Assembly: GCA_001657325.1 (NCBI GenBank)
Contig: LWRO01000039.1
Span: 1-37,909, forward strand
Origin: Geitlerinema sp. BBD 1991-9
Lineage (GTDB): Bacteria; Cyanobacteriota; Cyanobacteriia; Cyanobacteriales; Geitlerinemataceae
Direction: 5' to 3'
DNA: 37,909 bases
Shown: positions 7,774 to 16,534 of the stretch, piece after piece
How the letters are laid out: each line of letters starts with the position of its first letter
Position numbering within the stretch: position 1 is the stretch's first letter
The notes under the pieces: generated by a model
The model's database searches: none
What the model saw: the letters and a program-made list of their open reading frames with translations, nothing else
Told to the model about the DNA's origin: nothing
Program-made: the position numbers and the translations under genes

Positions 7774-8691
7774 ATGGCACATTCCGTTCTGAACTCTGAC
7801 CCCTCTCGTCACTCAACCGATACTGAAACTCAGGCGATCGATCGCGTGCGGAGCCTCGTTTGGAAAATCGCCATCGCGACCGTTCTGCTCATGGCAGTCG
7901 GAAGTGCGACCCGCGTTGCGAACGCCGGCCTCGCTTGTCCCGACTGGCCACTGTGCTACGGACAGCTCGTTCCCACCGCCCAGATGAACCTGCAAGTGTT
8001 CCTCGAATGGTTCCACCGTCTCGACGCTTCCCTAATCGGTTTGCTGTCGATCGGCCTCGTCGGTCAAACCTGGTGGTGGCGGCGCGAACTTCCCACCTGG
8101 CTTCCATGGATGTCCGTTTTCACTTTGGGATTAATCGTGTTTCAGGGGGTTCTCGGCGGACTCACCGTCACCGAACTCCTGCGCTTCGACATCGTCACCG
8201 CCCACCTGGGAACGGCTTTATTGTTTTTCGTCACGGTGTTATCGATCGGCTTAGCCCTAGTGCCGTACAACGGAACGGGAGCTGCGAAACACCTGCGTTG
8301 GGTCGGTTTGGTCGGAGCTGTGCTGGTATACCTGCAAAGCCTGTTAGGGGCGCTCGTGGCTTCCCAGTGGGTCCTGCACCAGTGCTTGAGTTACCAAACC
8401 CTGTGCGCAGTGATGAACAGTCACATCGTCGGTGTGGTTCCGCCCACCCTAGCCGTCTTCACGCTCGTTATCTGGGCCGGGCGCACCCCAACGTTAAGTC
8501 AGCCACTCAAAACCCTCGCCCATCTTTCCGGCTTACTCGTCTTACTCCAAATTGGCTTAGGCGTTGCGACGTTTTACCTCCGCTTGCAAGTCGAACCCCT
8601 CACCGTATCGCACCAAACTGTCGGGGCGCTGCTCCTCGGTTCCCTCGTTGCATTTACCGCCTTCGCCTTTCGAGACGAACAGTTCGCCTAA
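7774..8691 (+). CDS. ctaA: Heme A synthase (COX15/CtaA family)
   Basis: This 305-residue membrane protein oxidises the C8 methyl of heme O to the formyl group of heme A, the cofactor of CtaD. The N-terminal half has GSATRVANAGLACPDWPLCYG (starting near residue 43; C55 and C61) and EWFHR (78-82), the family heme-ligand segment. The second half has paired cysteines (QCLSYQTLC), TAHLG and SHQTVGALLLGS with further histidine ligands. About eight membrane helices are seen. The ATG at 7774 starts a soluble tail of about 28 residues before helix 1. ctaB follows 67 bases downstream in the same direction, which matches the usual cyanobacterial ctaA-ctaB order. Confidence 0.95.
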   Translation: MAHSVLNSDPSRHSTDTETQAIDRVRSLVWKIAIATVLLMAVGSATRVANAGLACPDWPLCYGQLVPTAQMNLQVFLEWFHRLDASLIGLLSIGLVGQTWWWRRELPTWLPWMSVFTLGLIVFQGVLGGLTVTELLRFDIVTAHLGTALLFFVTVLSIGLALVPYNGTGAAKHLRWVGLVGAVLVYLQSLLGALVASQWVLHQCLSYQTLCAVMNSHIVGVVPPTLAVFTLVIWAGRTPTLSQPLKTLAHLSGLLVLLQIGLGVATFYLRLQVEPLTVSHQTVGALLLGSLVAFTAFAFRDEQFA

Positions 8692-8706
8692 CCCCTGATT
8701 TCTAAC

Positions 8707-8741
8707 CTCTTCACTCTTCCCTCTTCACTCTTCCCTCTTCA
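8707..8741. repeat. Heptanucleotide tandem repeat between ctaA and ctaB
   Basis: Five consecutive 7-base units alternate CTCTTCA and CTCTTCC (8707-8713, 8714-8720, 8721-8727, 8728-8734, 8735-8741). This is the kind of short tandemly repeated repetitive sequence (STRR) described in cyanobacterial intergenic DNA. It lies in the ctaA-ctaB leader, 17 bases upstream of the ctaB ATG. Confidence 0.8.
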
Positions 8742-8758
8742 CTGTAAAAGCAGAATCC

Positions 8759-9742
8759 ATGCAAAATCTCATCACCTCACCGACGGAACGACACCATCGT
8801 TATTGGTTCCAAGTCCTCTATAGCTATTACCAACTCACCAAGCCGCGCATTATCGTTCTCTTACTCGTCACTACCGCCGCTGGAATGTTCCTCGCAGCGC
8901 GGGGTCAAGTCGATCCTCTGCTGTTGTGCGCGACCCTCATCGGGGGATGGTTGGCGGCGGCGGCGGCCAATACAATTAACTGCCTTTACGATCGAGACAT
9001 CGATGAAATCATGGAGCGCACGAGCCTGCGCCCGCTTCCCTCCGGACGTATCCGTTCCCGCGACGCTTTGATTTTCGCCGCCACCCTCGCCACCTTATCG
9101 TTCGCTTTCCTGACCTATTTCGCCAACCTCACAGCGGCACTCCTCGCCCAATCCGGTATCGTTTTCTACGTTCTGATTTACACCCACTGGCTGAAACGCC
9201 ACACCGTACAAAACATCGTCATCGGTGGTGCGGCGGGCGCGATTCCCCCTCTCGTGGGTTGGGCGGCGGTGACAGGCGATCTCAGTTGGGCGGCGTGGGT
9301 GCTGTTCCTCATCGTGTTTCTGTGGACACCGCCGCATTTCTGGGCGTTGGCGATCTACATCCGCGATGAATACGCCGAGGTGGGCGTTCCCATGTTACCC
9401 GTAGTGGAAGGAAACGAAGTAACGGCTCGACAAATTTGGATTTATACCTGGTTGATGTTGGCTTCGACGGCGGTGTTGGTGTATCCCCTCGGAGTTTGCG
9501 GTGCGGTTTATACCGGGGTCGCGGTGATGTTGGGGATTCCGTTTGTGAAGAAAGCACGTCAGCTTTTAGGCGATCCTGAAAATCGAGAAATTGCGCGCTC
9601 TTTGTTTAAGTATTCCATCCTTTATATGATGTTGCTCTGTGTGGGGATGGTTGCGGATAGTTTACCGTGGGCGCATTCCATTAATTACGCGGTGGCGGAA
9701 AACTTGCAAACGTTTCTTTGTGCGTTGTCTGTCAGTTTTTAG
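8759..9742 (+). CDS. ctaB: Protoheme IX farnesyltransferase (heme O synthase)
   Basis: This 327-residue UbiA-family membrane prenyltransferase transfers a farnesyl group to heme B, giving the heme O used by CtaA. The first aspartate-rich motif [18 protein letters not shown] runs from N71 (D78, D82), followed by RPLPSGRI (91-98). The second site, around [15 protein letters not shown], carries the usual D/E residues. Eight to nine membrane helices are evident. The ATG at 8759 comes directly after the STRR array. It sits tail to tail with the receptor-channel gene, whose stop lies 42 bases away. Confidence 0.96.
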   Translation: MQNLITSPTERHHRYWFQVLYSYYQLTKPRIIVLLLVTTAAGMFLAARGQVDPLLLCATLIGGWLAAAAANTINCLYDRDIDEIMERTSLRPLPSGRIRSRDALIFAATLATLSFAFLTYFANLTAALLAQSGIVFYVLIYTHWLKRHTVQNIVIGGAAGAIPPLVGWAAVTGDLSWAAWVLFLIVFLWTPPHFWALAIYIRDEYAEVGVPMLPVVEGNEVTARQIWIYTWLMLASTAVLVYPLGVCGAVYTGVAVMLGIPFVKKARQLLGDPENREIARSLFKYSILYMMLLCVGMVADSLPWAHSINYAVAENLQTFLCALSVSF

Positions 9743-9784
9743 CCAGCCCCCTTGTCCGCTTGTTTCCCTGTCAGAACCTCGTCC

Positions 9785-11887
9785 CTACAGGGCTTCGTTG
9801 CCGAACCAACGGGCGTGTAATTTGTCATACGTGCCATCTTCCATTAACTCCAGCAACGTTATCTCGATCGAGGTTAGGTAAGGACTACCTTCCGGAAAAG
9901 CAAATCCATAAGCTTCTCGCTTGAAGACCGAACCCACCACTTTCACCTGACCTTTGCCATCGTGATTGGCGTAGTACTGTAAAGCGGGTGCGTCGCCCAC
10001 AACGGCATCGATCTGTTGGGATAGCAAAGCCTCGTACAATTCCGTCGCGGTTGGATATTCGATCGAAATTGCATTCGTGTTGGCCAAATATTGGGCGGCC
10101 GTACTGCGTTCGATCGATCCCACGCGATGGCCGTCCAGATCCTCCGGCCCGCGCACCGATCCGTTAAGTCGATCGAGTGTAAACGTCGTCGTCATGGTGG
10201 CAATAAAGTAGGCGAAGACAAAATATCCCACACACATCCACACCAAAGCGAACAGTTTCCCTAAAATTCTTTTCGGCGTTTTATCGCCGTAACCCACAGT
10301 CGTAACGGTGACAGCCGCCCACCAGAACGCTTCCCCGATCCCCGGCCAGTACTTCGAGGGAAAATCGGGATTGTTGCGACGCTCGACGAGCCAAATGATA
10401 TGAGCGACGACGAACAAGATCGTTACAAACCCTCCAATGCCGTAGTACAACTGGGGAGAGATGACGATTCCCGAAATTGTCGCGATGACGATTCCCATCA
10501 GCGTGTTGCGTTCGACAGACACCATCACTTGCAATCCCGACTGAAAAAACGGATAGGAGAAATCGAATCGTCGTTCTCGTTCGGCGGTAATGCTGATGCC
10601 GCTGACAGCAATGTCTACTTGACCTCGTTCGATATCGTCGAGCAGTTTGGCAAGAGTCCCGACCCCTTCCAGACGATAAGTCAGATCGAGTCGAGCGGCG
10701 ATCGATTCCCACAACTCGATACTAAATCCTTCATACTGACGGTCTTTGTAGATCGCAAATGGCTCGAAGATTTTGGTTGCAACCCGCAAAGGGGTCGCTC
10801 GATCGTCATAGCGTGGAATGTCAGAGGTTGGGTTCGATCGAACGATGTTGGGAATGTCGGCCTCCCTCGCTCGTTCTAGCCATCGATCGACTCGATCTCG
10901 ATTTCGATCGAGCCATTCTCGTCCGTGGCGCACGATATCCACCGGCGTGTCTTCTCCATCGGCCATTTTGAGATTTTGGGCAACAATGTCTTCGATGGGA
11001 ATTTCAACGGAGTCTAATAACCGCTCGATGGCAGGATTCGCTTCGATAAATTCGCGGTTCGCCACCACACGAACGGTATTAGCAGCAAATCCCAACTCAC
11101 AGGGATCGTTACGACATCCCGTAACGTTGTCTGAGGGAAGAAACGGTTCCGTTAGAGATGACGAGGGGGGAGTACTGAAAAACGGAACTTCGAGCCATTG
11201 TACGTCTCGACCGGGAACGAGCGTTCCGAGACTCCAGTGAGGCATCCAGGCGTAAAACAGAACGGGTTGGCCGCTTCGGTGTCGATCGAACGTTTCTCGC
11301 AGAGTGGGGGCGTAGTTCCCGCTCACCTGTTCGACAGTGTCGCGCAAGCCGTAAACGTCGAGGTGGTGTTCGACGACTGTTTGGCAACTCCAATCTCGAT
11401 CGCATCCGATTAAGTCGGCTTTTCCGTTTCCGTTTCGATCGAAGATTTTCGCAATTTCGGGATCTCGCAAATCTTCGAGATTGTCGAGATCCAGGCGTTC
11501 GGCTGTGGCTCGATCGACGAGATATCCTTGCAATATGCGCCCTTTGACCTCTGAATCGATTTCGACGAGCGCTTCGCCAATCTCTTCAGAGTCGAAAAAG
11601 ACATCGTGTGCGGGGAACCAGCCGTTAAACCACAAGTCCACTTCACCCCGTGCGGCTTGTCGGTAAAACGTATCGGGTTCGAGGGTTTGTGGCGCGGACA
11701 CTCGATAGCCTAACTCTTCGATCAGTTGTTTGACCACTTCAGCTTGAAACCATCCAGTTTCCCACGTCCCTCTCGCTATCCGAACGCTGGCGACTTCACT
11801 CGCGGCGGGGTGGCGGTCGATCGAAGTAATGACAAAGACGACGCAGCAAGCGAGCAGGAAAAACGATCGAAGTCGGTGTAAAGTCAC
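9785..11887 (-). CDS. GluR0-type potassium channel with an N-terminal glycine-betaine-binding-like domain
   Basis: This is a 700-residue predicted membrane receptor. A signal peptide (about 1-30) precedes an OpuAC/ProX-like substrate-binding domain at about 33-345. This domain keeps paired tryptophans in GTWETGW (40-46), LWFNGW (85-90) and YAWMPHW (212-218), as used in betaine cages, and a Ca-loop-like DRNGNGKAD (150-158). A second binding module follows: S1 at about 366-460 (ISITAER, 431-437), hydrophobic segments at about 464-500, a pore helix with K-channel filter TVGYG (530-534), M2 at about 542-568, and S2 at about 578-697 with D632 in GDAP. The S1-M1-pore-M2-S2 order is that of Synechocystis GluR0, a glutamate-gated K+ channel; GluR0 lacks the first domain. 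The start is GTG at 11887, directly before the signal peptide. It has no operon partner. The channel assignment is strong; the ligand of either domain is inference. Confidence 0.88.
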   Translation of the reverse strand: MTLHRLRSFFLLACCVVFVITSIDRHPAASEVASVRIARGTWETGWFQAEVVKQLIEELGYRVSAPQTLEPDTFYRQAARGEVDLWFNGWFPAHDVFFDSEEIGEALVEIDSEVKGRILQGYLVDRATAERLDLDNLEDLRDPEIAKIFDRNGNGKADLIGCDRDWSCQTVVEHHLDVYGLRDTVEQVSGNYAPTLRETFDRHRSGQPVLFYAWMPHWSLGTLVPGRDVQWLEVPFFSTPPSSSLTEPFLPSDNVTGCRNDPCELGFAANTVRVVANREFIEANPAIERLLDSVEIPIEDIVAQNLKMADGEDTPVDIVRHGREWLDRNRDRVDRWLERAREADIPNIVRSNPTSDIPRYDDRATPLRVATKIFEPFAIYKDRQYEGFSIELWESIAARLDLTYRLEGVGTLAKLLDDIERGQVDIAVSGISITAERERRFDFSYPFFQSGLQVMVSVERNTLMGIVIATISGIVISPQLYYGIGGFVTILFVVAHIIWLVERRNNPDFPSKYWPGIGEAFWWAAVTVTTVGYGDKTPKRILGKLFALVWMCVGYFVFAYFIATMTTTFTLDRLNGSVRGPEDLDGHRVGSIERSTAAQYLANTNAISIEYPTATELYEALLSQQIDAVVGDAPALQYYANHDGKGQVKVVGSVFKREAYGFAFPEGSPYLTSIEITLLELMEDGTYDKLHARWFGNEAL

Positions 11888-12105
11888 GATTGGTAAAGTT
11901 GGGAAGATGAGGGAAAGAGTCGATCTCGAGGCTCGACATGTATCGTACTCAGATATCGCATTGCGAACGATCTCATCACACCGGCATCCCGACCTGTAAA
12001 GAATTTAAAACTCGTCGTGAAATTGTTGTAGGCGGGAGACTCGCGCTTCAACAGCAACTCGAATTCCCGTGCTAGCATGGGAAGCGGTGTTTGACGCATC
12101 CCGCT

Positions 12106-12666
12106 ATGAGTTTAGGTTCGACACCATTTCTAGCCAAGGTATTTATGGGTTGGATTGCCGTCGTGCTGAGTTCGATCGTCGTTTACGGCTGTTCTTCCGA
12201 AACAATTGCGCTGTCGCAAAAAGATAATCTCGATCGATCGGTTCCCGTCGAGAACGCACCGACTGTACAACCACTGCCCCTACTCGCACGAGCGCGTGTC
12301 GGCGATCGATGGATTGCCTTAGAAGTCGCTCGAACGCCTCAGCAGCAAGCGCAGGGGTTGATGTATCGCGATTCGATCGACGACGATCGAGGTATGCTGT
12401 TTCCGTTTGAACCGCCCCAACCGGTGCAGTTTTGGATGAAAAACGTTCGCATCGATTTGGACATGATTTTTCTCTACGAGGGCGAGGTTGTGGGCATTGC
12501 GGAGAACGTTCCTCCTTGTCGCACGGCTCGCTGTCCGACGTACAGCCCCGGCGCGGGAGTCCTCGTCGATAACGTTATCGAACTTCGAGGTGGACGTGCG
12601 TCGGAATTGGGGGTTTCTGTCGGCGATCGGGTCGAGATTGAATTTTTAGACGAGCCGCTATCTTAA
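12106..12666 (+). CDS. DUF192 family exported lipoprotein
   Basis: This protein of 186 residues (from the ATG at 12106) belongs to DUF192 (UPF0127), a small beta-rich family of unknown function usually exported. An N-terminal hydrophobic segment ends in VVYGC, which fits a lipobox, so membrane anchoring through that cysteine is likely. The DUF192 core includes TPQQQAQGLMYRD, FWMKNVRIDLDMIF and YSPGAGVLVDNVIEL near the end, with the usual final GDRVEIEF strand. An in-frame TTG at 12091 has a better-placed GGGAAG upstream and is an alternative start adding five residues. It diverges from the receptor-channel gene, with a gap of about 220 bases. Confidence 0.85.
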   Translation: MSLGSTPFLAKVFMGWIAVVLSSIVVYGCSSETIALSQKDNLDRSVPVENAPTVQPLPLLARARVGDRWIALEVARTPQQQAQGLMYRDSIDDDRGMLFPFEPPQPVQFWMKNVRIDLDMIFLYEGEVVGIAENVPPCRTARCPTYSPGAGVLVDNVIELRGGRASELGVSVGDRVEIEFLDEPLS

Positions 12667-13177
12667 CGGCCGTTTGAACTTCATCAAGAACTTTACAAAA
12701 ATTATTAAAAATATATTAAAATGTAGGCATCTTATCTATACGATCGAGCATCGATCTGCTAGGGTAGTCTTTCCAACCGATAGCAGCCAGACTCGCCGTC
12801 AAGTTACAACGCGATAGCAGGCATTGCTTGTTCGCCTGTCTACAACGCGATATTCAACTGACGAACTGTCCTCTCGCACGTTCGCGTAAGCGGTGCGTAG
12901 CACGATCGTGTTGGTATGTGAGGAGTTATCGCGATCGAGAGGCTTTACGCCGTTCTCCTGTAAAGCGATTGAGTGACAGTCGGAGACGATTCACGTCAGG
13001 TGAGATCGACTCGAGTTCGCCGATGCGAGCTGGCAACGTCAAACTTTAAAACCGTCCTGTCAAAGCATCTCAAAACGCCTTGTCCGAGTAGACACCCGAG
13101 AGAGTGACTACTTCAAGGTTTTATATTCCCTAACTCCATAACAAAATGATTTTCAAGCCAAGTGAGGAAAAACGGTC
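12667..13177. other. 510-base gap before the DUF2949 gene
   Basis: I see no convincing protein gene. After an AT-rich patch (about 12695-12730) there is a direct repeat TACAACGCGATA at 12805-12816 and 12841-12852 (36 bases apart). A segment at about 12885-12905 reads GCGTAAGCGGTGCGTAGCAC, a type of short repeat often seen in cyanobacterial spacers. It could hold a long leader or a small RNA, but I cannot identify one. Confidence 0.3.
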
Positions 13178-13387
13178 ATGGGAGCGACGAAACAAGCGCA
13201 ATTTTTGCGATTTTTAGAAGAAGACTTAGATTTGTCGGCGGATTCGATCGCCATTGCGCTGCGTCGCCGAGAACGGGATGCCGGGCCGTTACCCATGATT
13301 TTGTGGAAATACGGATTTGTAACACTCGAACAGCTCGATCGAATTTATGACTGGCTGGAGTCTGCCTATACCCAACCCAGTTGTTAA
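13178..13387 (+). CDS. DUF2949 family protein
   Basis: This 69-residue soluble protein matches the cyanobacterial DUF2949 family of unknown function. The sequence has an N-terminal helix (FLRFLEEDLDLSADSIAIAL), then RRRERDAGPLPMILWKYG and a final helix FVTLEQLDRIYDWLE; the GPLPM-W-YG-VTLEQLD pattern is what I recognise. Nothing in the sequence suggests an enzyme. The ATG at 13178 has GAGGAAAAACGG upstream as a possible ribosome binding site. A clear intrinsic terminator follows 19 bases after the stop, so it is probably monocistronic. Confidence 0.85.
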   Translation: MGATKQAQFLRFLEEDLDLSADSIAIALRRRERDAGPLPMILWKYGFVTLEQLDRIYDWLESAYTQPSC

Positions 13388-13406
13388 GCATCTGTCTTCA
13401 AAGCGA

Positions 13407-13448
13407 AACCGCAGGAACTTGCCAATCAGACAACCTCCTGCGGTTTTT
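13407..13448 (+). terminator. Intrinsic terminator after the DUF2949 gene
   Basis: A perfect 10-base stem AACCGCAGGA (13407-13416) and TCCTGCGGTT (13436-13445) is followed by further T residues. It lies between the convergent DUF2949 and aminotransferase genes and may serve both, though the T-run favours the plus strand. Confidence 0.85.
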
Positions 13449-13499
13449 AAAGGCTCTTCGATTTTAAGGTGCGACCGAATAAACGAAGTCTTTCAGAAA

Positions 13500-14651
13500 T
13501 TAGCCCGCGTTGAGGACTTGTGAGGCGGCTGCAACACCGGCTCCGGCTGGGAACTCGACGTTTAAGGATTGCAGGGTCGCTTCCAGGGCTGCGATCGCGC
13601 TGAGTACATCTCGATCGCAAACAAAGCCGAGATGACCGATGCGGAAAATCTTTCCTTTAAAGCTATCTTGTCCGCCGGCTAACGCGATATCGAATTTCTT
13701 CTTCATCACCGATCGAATCTGCTCGGCCTCCGCAGACACCGGTGCCACTGCCGTAATTGCCGGAGACGCGCAGTCGTCCGCTCCGAACAACGGCAATCCT
13801 AACGCTTTCACAGCCGCCCGGGTGGCCCGTTTGAGTCGATCGTGCCGTGCAAAAATATTCTCGAGTCCCTCCGCCTTCATCATCCGCAACGTCGCTTGCA
13901 AGGCAAAAAACAAGTTGACGGGCGGTGTAAAGGGAGTCGTATTTTTCGCCGCCGTTTTGCGATAGGGCCCCAAATCCAAGTAATACCGAGGCAAGTTCGA
14001 GGTTTCGTAAGCTTTCCAAGCCTTCGCACTCACCGACACGAACGCCAAACCGGGGGGAATCATGTAACCTTTTTGCGATCCCGAAGCAACCACGTCCAAG
14101 CCCCACTCGTCGATGGGAACGTTATACGCGCCCAAACTCGTGACGGCATCGACGATAATCAACGCTTCACCGTGAGCTTTCACGTGGCGGTTGATGGTTT
14201 CGAGGTCGTTGAGAACCCCGGTTGACGTTTCGCTGTGCGTAATAATAACCGCCTTAATTTGCTTGTCGGTATCCGCTTCGAGCGCTTGTCGGAACTGTTC
14301 GGGATCGAGCGGTTTACCCCACTCGGCCGTAATCGTTTGTACGTCGAGGTTATAGGCCTTAGCCACTTCGGCCCACCGCTGGCCGAACTTCCCGTTCGAG
14401 CCGACCAACACGCGATCTCCAGCACTGAGGAAGTTGATTATACCGGCTTCCATGGCACCCGTGCCGCTGGCTGATAAGACCAACACGTCGTTTTGGGTTT
14501 GGTGGAGCCATTTGAGATTTTCCGTCACCTCAGCCATGATTTCGGAAAACTCGCCGCTCCGGTGGCCGATGGGATGTCGTCCCAATGCCAACAATGCCTG
14601 TTCGGGTACCGGGGTCGGACCCGGAATCATTAACATCAACTTATCGTCCAT
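13500..14651 (-). CDS. Class V aminotransferase (alanine/serine-glyoxylate aminotransferase family)
   Basis: This 383-residue PLP enzyme is of the type that moves amino groups from alanine or serine to glyoxylate, a photorespiratory step in cyanobacteria. Visible features are the N-terminal PGPTPVPEQ, a GTGAMEAG phosphate-binding region (63-70), IIVDAVTS with D168 (PLP ring nitrogen) and SGSQKGYMIPPG with Schiff-base K194. The length is normal. Close relatives in cyanobacteria were long annotated as a 'soluble hydrogenase 42 kDa subunit', an old misnomer. The amino donor cannot be fixed from sequence. The ATG at 14651 fits the family N-terminus. The DUF5340 gene ends 82 bases upstream on the same strand, so the two may be cotranscribed. 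Confidence 0.92.
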   Translation of the reverse strand: MDDKLMLMIPGPTPVPEQALLALGRHPIGHRSGEFSEIMAEVTENLKWLHQTQNDVLVLSASGTGAMEAGIINFLSAGDRVLVGSNGKFGQRWAEVAKAYNLDVQTITAEWGKPLDPEQFRQALEADTDKQIKAVIITHSETSTGVLNDLETINRHVKAHGEALIIVDAVTSLGAYNVPIDEWGLDVVASGSQKGYMIPPGLAFVSVSAKAWKAYETSNLPRYYLDLGPYRKTAAKNTTPFTPPVNLFFALQATLRMMKAEGLENIFARHDRLKRATRAAVKALGLPLFGADDCASPAITAVAPVSAEAEQIRSVMKKKFDIALAGGQDSFKGKIFRIGHLGFVCDRDVLSAIAALEATLQSLNVEFPAGAGVAAASQVLNAG

Positions 14652-14733
14652 GGGAATTCAATCGTCAAAATTGGAAGTCGTGTTGGAAATCACAGCCGCG
14701 CCACGTTGTGTTTCGCGATTAGAGGTCGTCCCG

Positions 14734-15030
14734 TTAGCTCGACGAGCGATCCTCTGTACCGTTGGTCAAAGATGGCGCACCGCTCGTTGACATCGTCGAT
14801 CGAAAAACGGGTTGATTGAGAGACCATCGATAATCGATGGGTAGGTTTTTGAGCTGGCAAACTTCTTCAAGTCGCTTTTGCTGAGCGAGGGCTTTCCGCA
14901 GCGTGATAATCAATTGATTGATTTGTTCTCGCTCTTTTGAATTCGGTGCGACCGCAAAAAGCGTTTGACGTTCTAAAAGCTGAAGTAGCAGCTCGTAGTG
15001 AATGTGAGACGGCAGGGGAAGCGGCTCCAT
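14734..15030 (-). CDS. DUF5340-like small cyanobacterial protein
   Basis: This 98-residue soluble protein begins MEPLPLPSHIHYELLLQLLE, a conserved opening that I associate with the cyanobacterial DUF5340 family of unknown function. A long amphipathic helix (about residues 30-57, LIITLRKALAQQKRLEEVC) could form a coiled coil. The C-terminal 30 residues are Ser/Thr-rich and probably disordered. The frame is open up to 15084, but the ATG at 15030 starts exactly at the conserved N-terminus, so I use it. It lies between trpC and the class V aminotransferase, all on the minus strand. Confidence 0.75.
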   Translation of the reverse strand: MEPLPLPSHIHYELLLQLLERQTLFAVAPNSKEREQINQLIITLRKALAQQKRLEEVCQLKNLPIDYRWSLNQPVFRSTMSTSGAPSLTNGTEDRSSS

Positions 15031-15158
15031 GAAAACAGATCGACCTCTTGTTAGAGCGGTTGCAGAACACTTGCGCTTCGACACAGACGGGACGGCGCAA
15101 TTATTAAGTTTTTATTGTACCTCCTGTTGAGAATGCGCGCTCAGTCGATCGAAAGGTT

Positions 15159-16049
15159 TTATGTGGGAGAAAGTAACGTTTCAACAGCTACCGCAGGGTC
15201 GGGTTGACGCATCAGCGACTCGCCGACGAGTACCGCCCGAGCGCCCGCCTCGCTGACGCGATCGAGATCCGATCGAACGAACAAACCCGACTCGCTTACC
15301 ACAGTAATATTGTTTTTGTCAAGCCATTCTTTTCGCTGTTGTAGTAACTCGCAAGTCGTATCGAGACTGACCGAAAAATCTTCGAGATTGCGGTTGTTGA
15401 TTCCCACTAATTGCACGCCCTCGAGAGGCAAAACCCGATCGAGTTCCTCGAGGGTGTGAACTTCCACCAGCGCGGCAATTCCGAGTAATTTTGCAATTTT
15501 GAGGAAATACTGTAAATCTCGATCGTTTAAAATCGCTGCGATGAGTAAAATCGCATCGGCTCCCCGCGCCCGAGCCAAGTAAATCTGATAGGGATAAATG
15601 ATGAAATCCTTACATAACACGGGCAAGTCGATGGCTTGTCGCACGTCGCGCAAATAGTCGAAACTGCCTTGAAAGAATTTTCGATCGGTCAACACTGACA
15701 CGCAACTCGCCCCTCCTCGTTGGTAGGCTTGCGAGATCGAAACGGGATCGAAATCCTCGCGAATCACGCCTTTACTCGGCGACGCTTTTTTCACCTCTGC
15801 AATCAACGCCGGAGCGATGCGACAGTCGTTAAGCGCGGCGACGAAATCGCGAGGCTTCGGCGCGAGAGCGACTTGTTTTTTTAACTCGCCAAGGGGCATA
15901 TACAGCCGCAGTTTATCGATCTCCGTTTCCTTGTGCCAAACGATTTCTTCCAAAATGTGGCGCGGTTCGGCTCCGGGTATCGGCACTTGATACTGACAGG
16001 CTTCAGCGCGAACGGGGGGATTGGGAGAGCGGCGACGAATATTGACCAT
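15159..16049 (-). CDS. trpC: Indole-3-glycerol phosphate synthase
   Basis: This 296-residue TIM-barrel enzyme of tryptophan synthesis converts CdRP to indole-3-glycerol phosphate. Catalytic residues are visible: E85 and K87 in [12 protein letters not shown] (83-94), K147 in LCKDF, E196 in LVEVHT and the INNRNL strand (217-222). The terminal phosphate-binding strands SESGL and AVLVGESLM are also present. The N-terminal ~30 residues before [11 protein letters not shown] are the extension usual in cyanobacterial TrpC. I take the ATG at 16049; the open frame runs to 16106 through a low-complexity stretch. Other trp genes are not in the window, as expected for the scattered cyanobacterial pathway. 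Confidence 0.96.
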   Translation of the reverse strand: MVNIRRRSPNPPVRAEACQYQVPIPGAEPRHILEEIVWHKETEIDKLRLYMPLGELKKQVALAPKPRDFVAALNDCRIAPALIAEVKKASPSKGVIREDFDPVSISQAYQRGGASCVSVLTDRKFFQGSFDYLRDVRQAIDLPVLCKDFIIYPYQIYLARARGADAILLIAAILNDRDLQYFLKIAKLLGIAALVEVHTLEELDRVLPLEGVQLVGINNRNLEDFSVSLDTTCELLQQRKEWLDKNNITVVSESGLFVRSDLDRVSEAGARAVLVGESLMRQPDPAVAVETLLSPT

Positions 16050-16223
16050 TGATGCGCGATGTTCGATCGAGAATACGTGAATCTTTAACACCTTAATCTT
16101 TAACACATCGATCGACCCCGATCGCGTCGAACTGGAACCCGGACATCGATCGAACCGTCGGAATACCTAGAGGTTTCTCCTCAACTCTGTGTCAGCCGTT
16201 CGTCGCCTATTGGAGTTCGATCG

Positions 16224-16412
16224 ATGCGTGGAACCAGCCCGATCGTCAACCCAGCCAACCGATACCCGCGAGCGAGTCACGTCCACCGCATTCTCCTAAC
16301 ACTCGCGCTCGTCGGCTGGGCAGCGATCGACACGGGCGTTCTCGTGTTTCCCAGTACGACGGGTAGGACAACCACGCTAACTCAGCGCTCGCTCGAAGTC
16401 ATGAGACATTAA
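16224..16412 (+). CDS. Possible small membrane protein (hypothetical)
   Basis: A 62-codon frame with an ATG start contains one hydrophobic stretch, HRILLTLALVGWAAIDTG, flanked by basic residues. I recognise no family. It lies in the 485-base spacer between divergent trpC and mgtE and could equally be chance. There is no clear ribosome binding site apart from weak GGAG at 16211-16214. The remainder of the spacer shows no other gene. Confidence 0.25.
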   Translation: MRGTSPIVNPANRYPRASHVHRILLTLALVGWAAIDTGVLVFPSTTGRTTTLTQRSLEVMRH

Positions 16413-16534
16413 CACACCGGCAACACGTCCGATCTCGTTGGCACTCTGTCCTCATCTCACCATCCCCTCATCTTGACTGACCATAAACCTCTAGACTAGA
16501 TTCAGCAGGTCGTTCGATAACGGAATCGAGAGAG

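Noticed and set aside
12828-13049. 73-codon plus-strand frame upstream of DUF2949
   Set aside because: Arginine-rich composition typical of an out-of-frame reading; overlaps repeat-like DNA.
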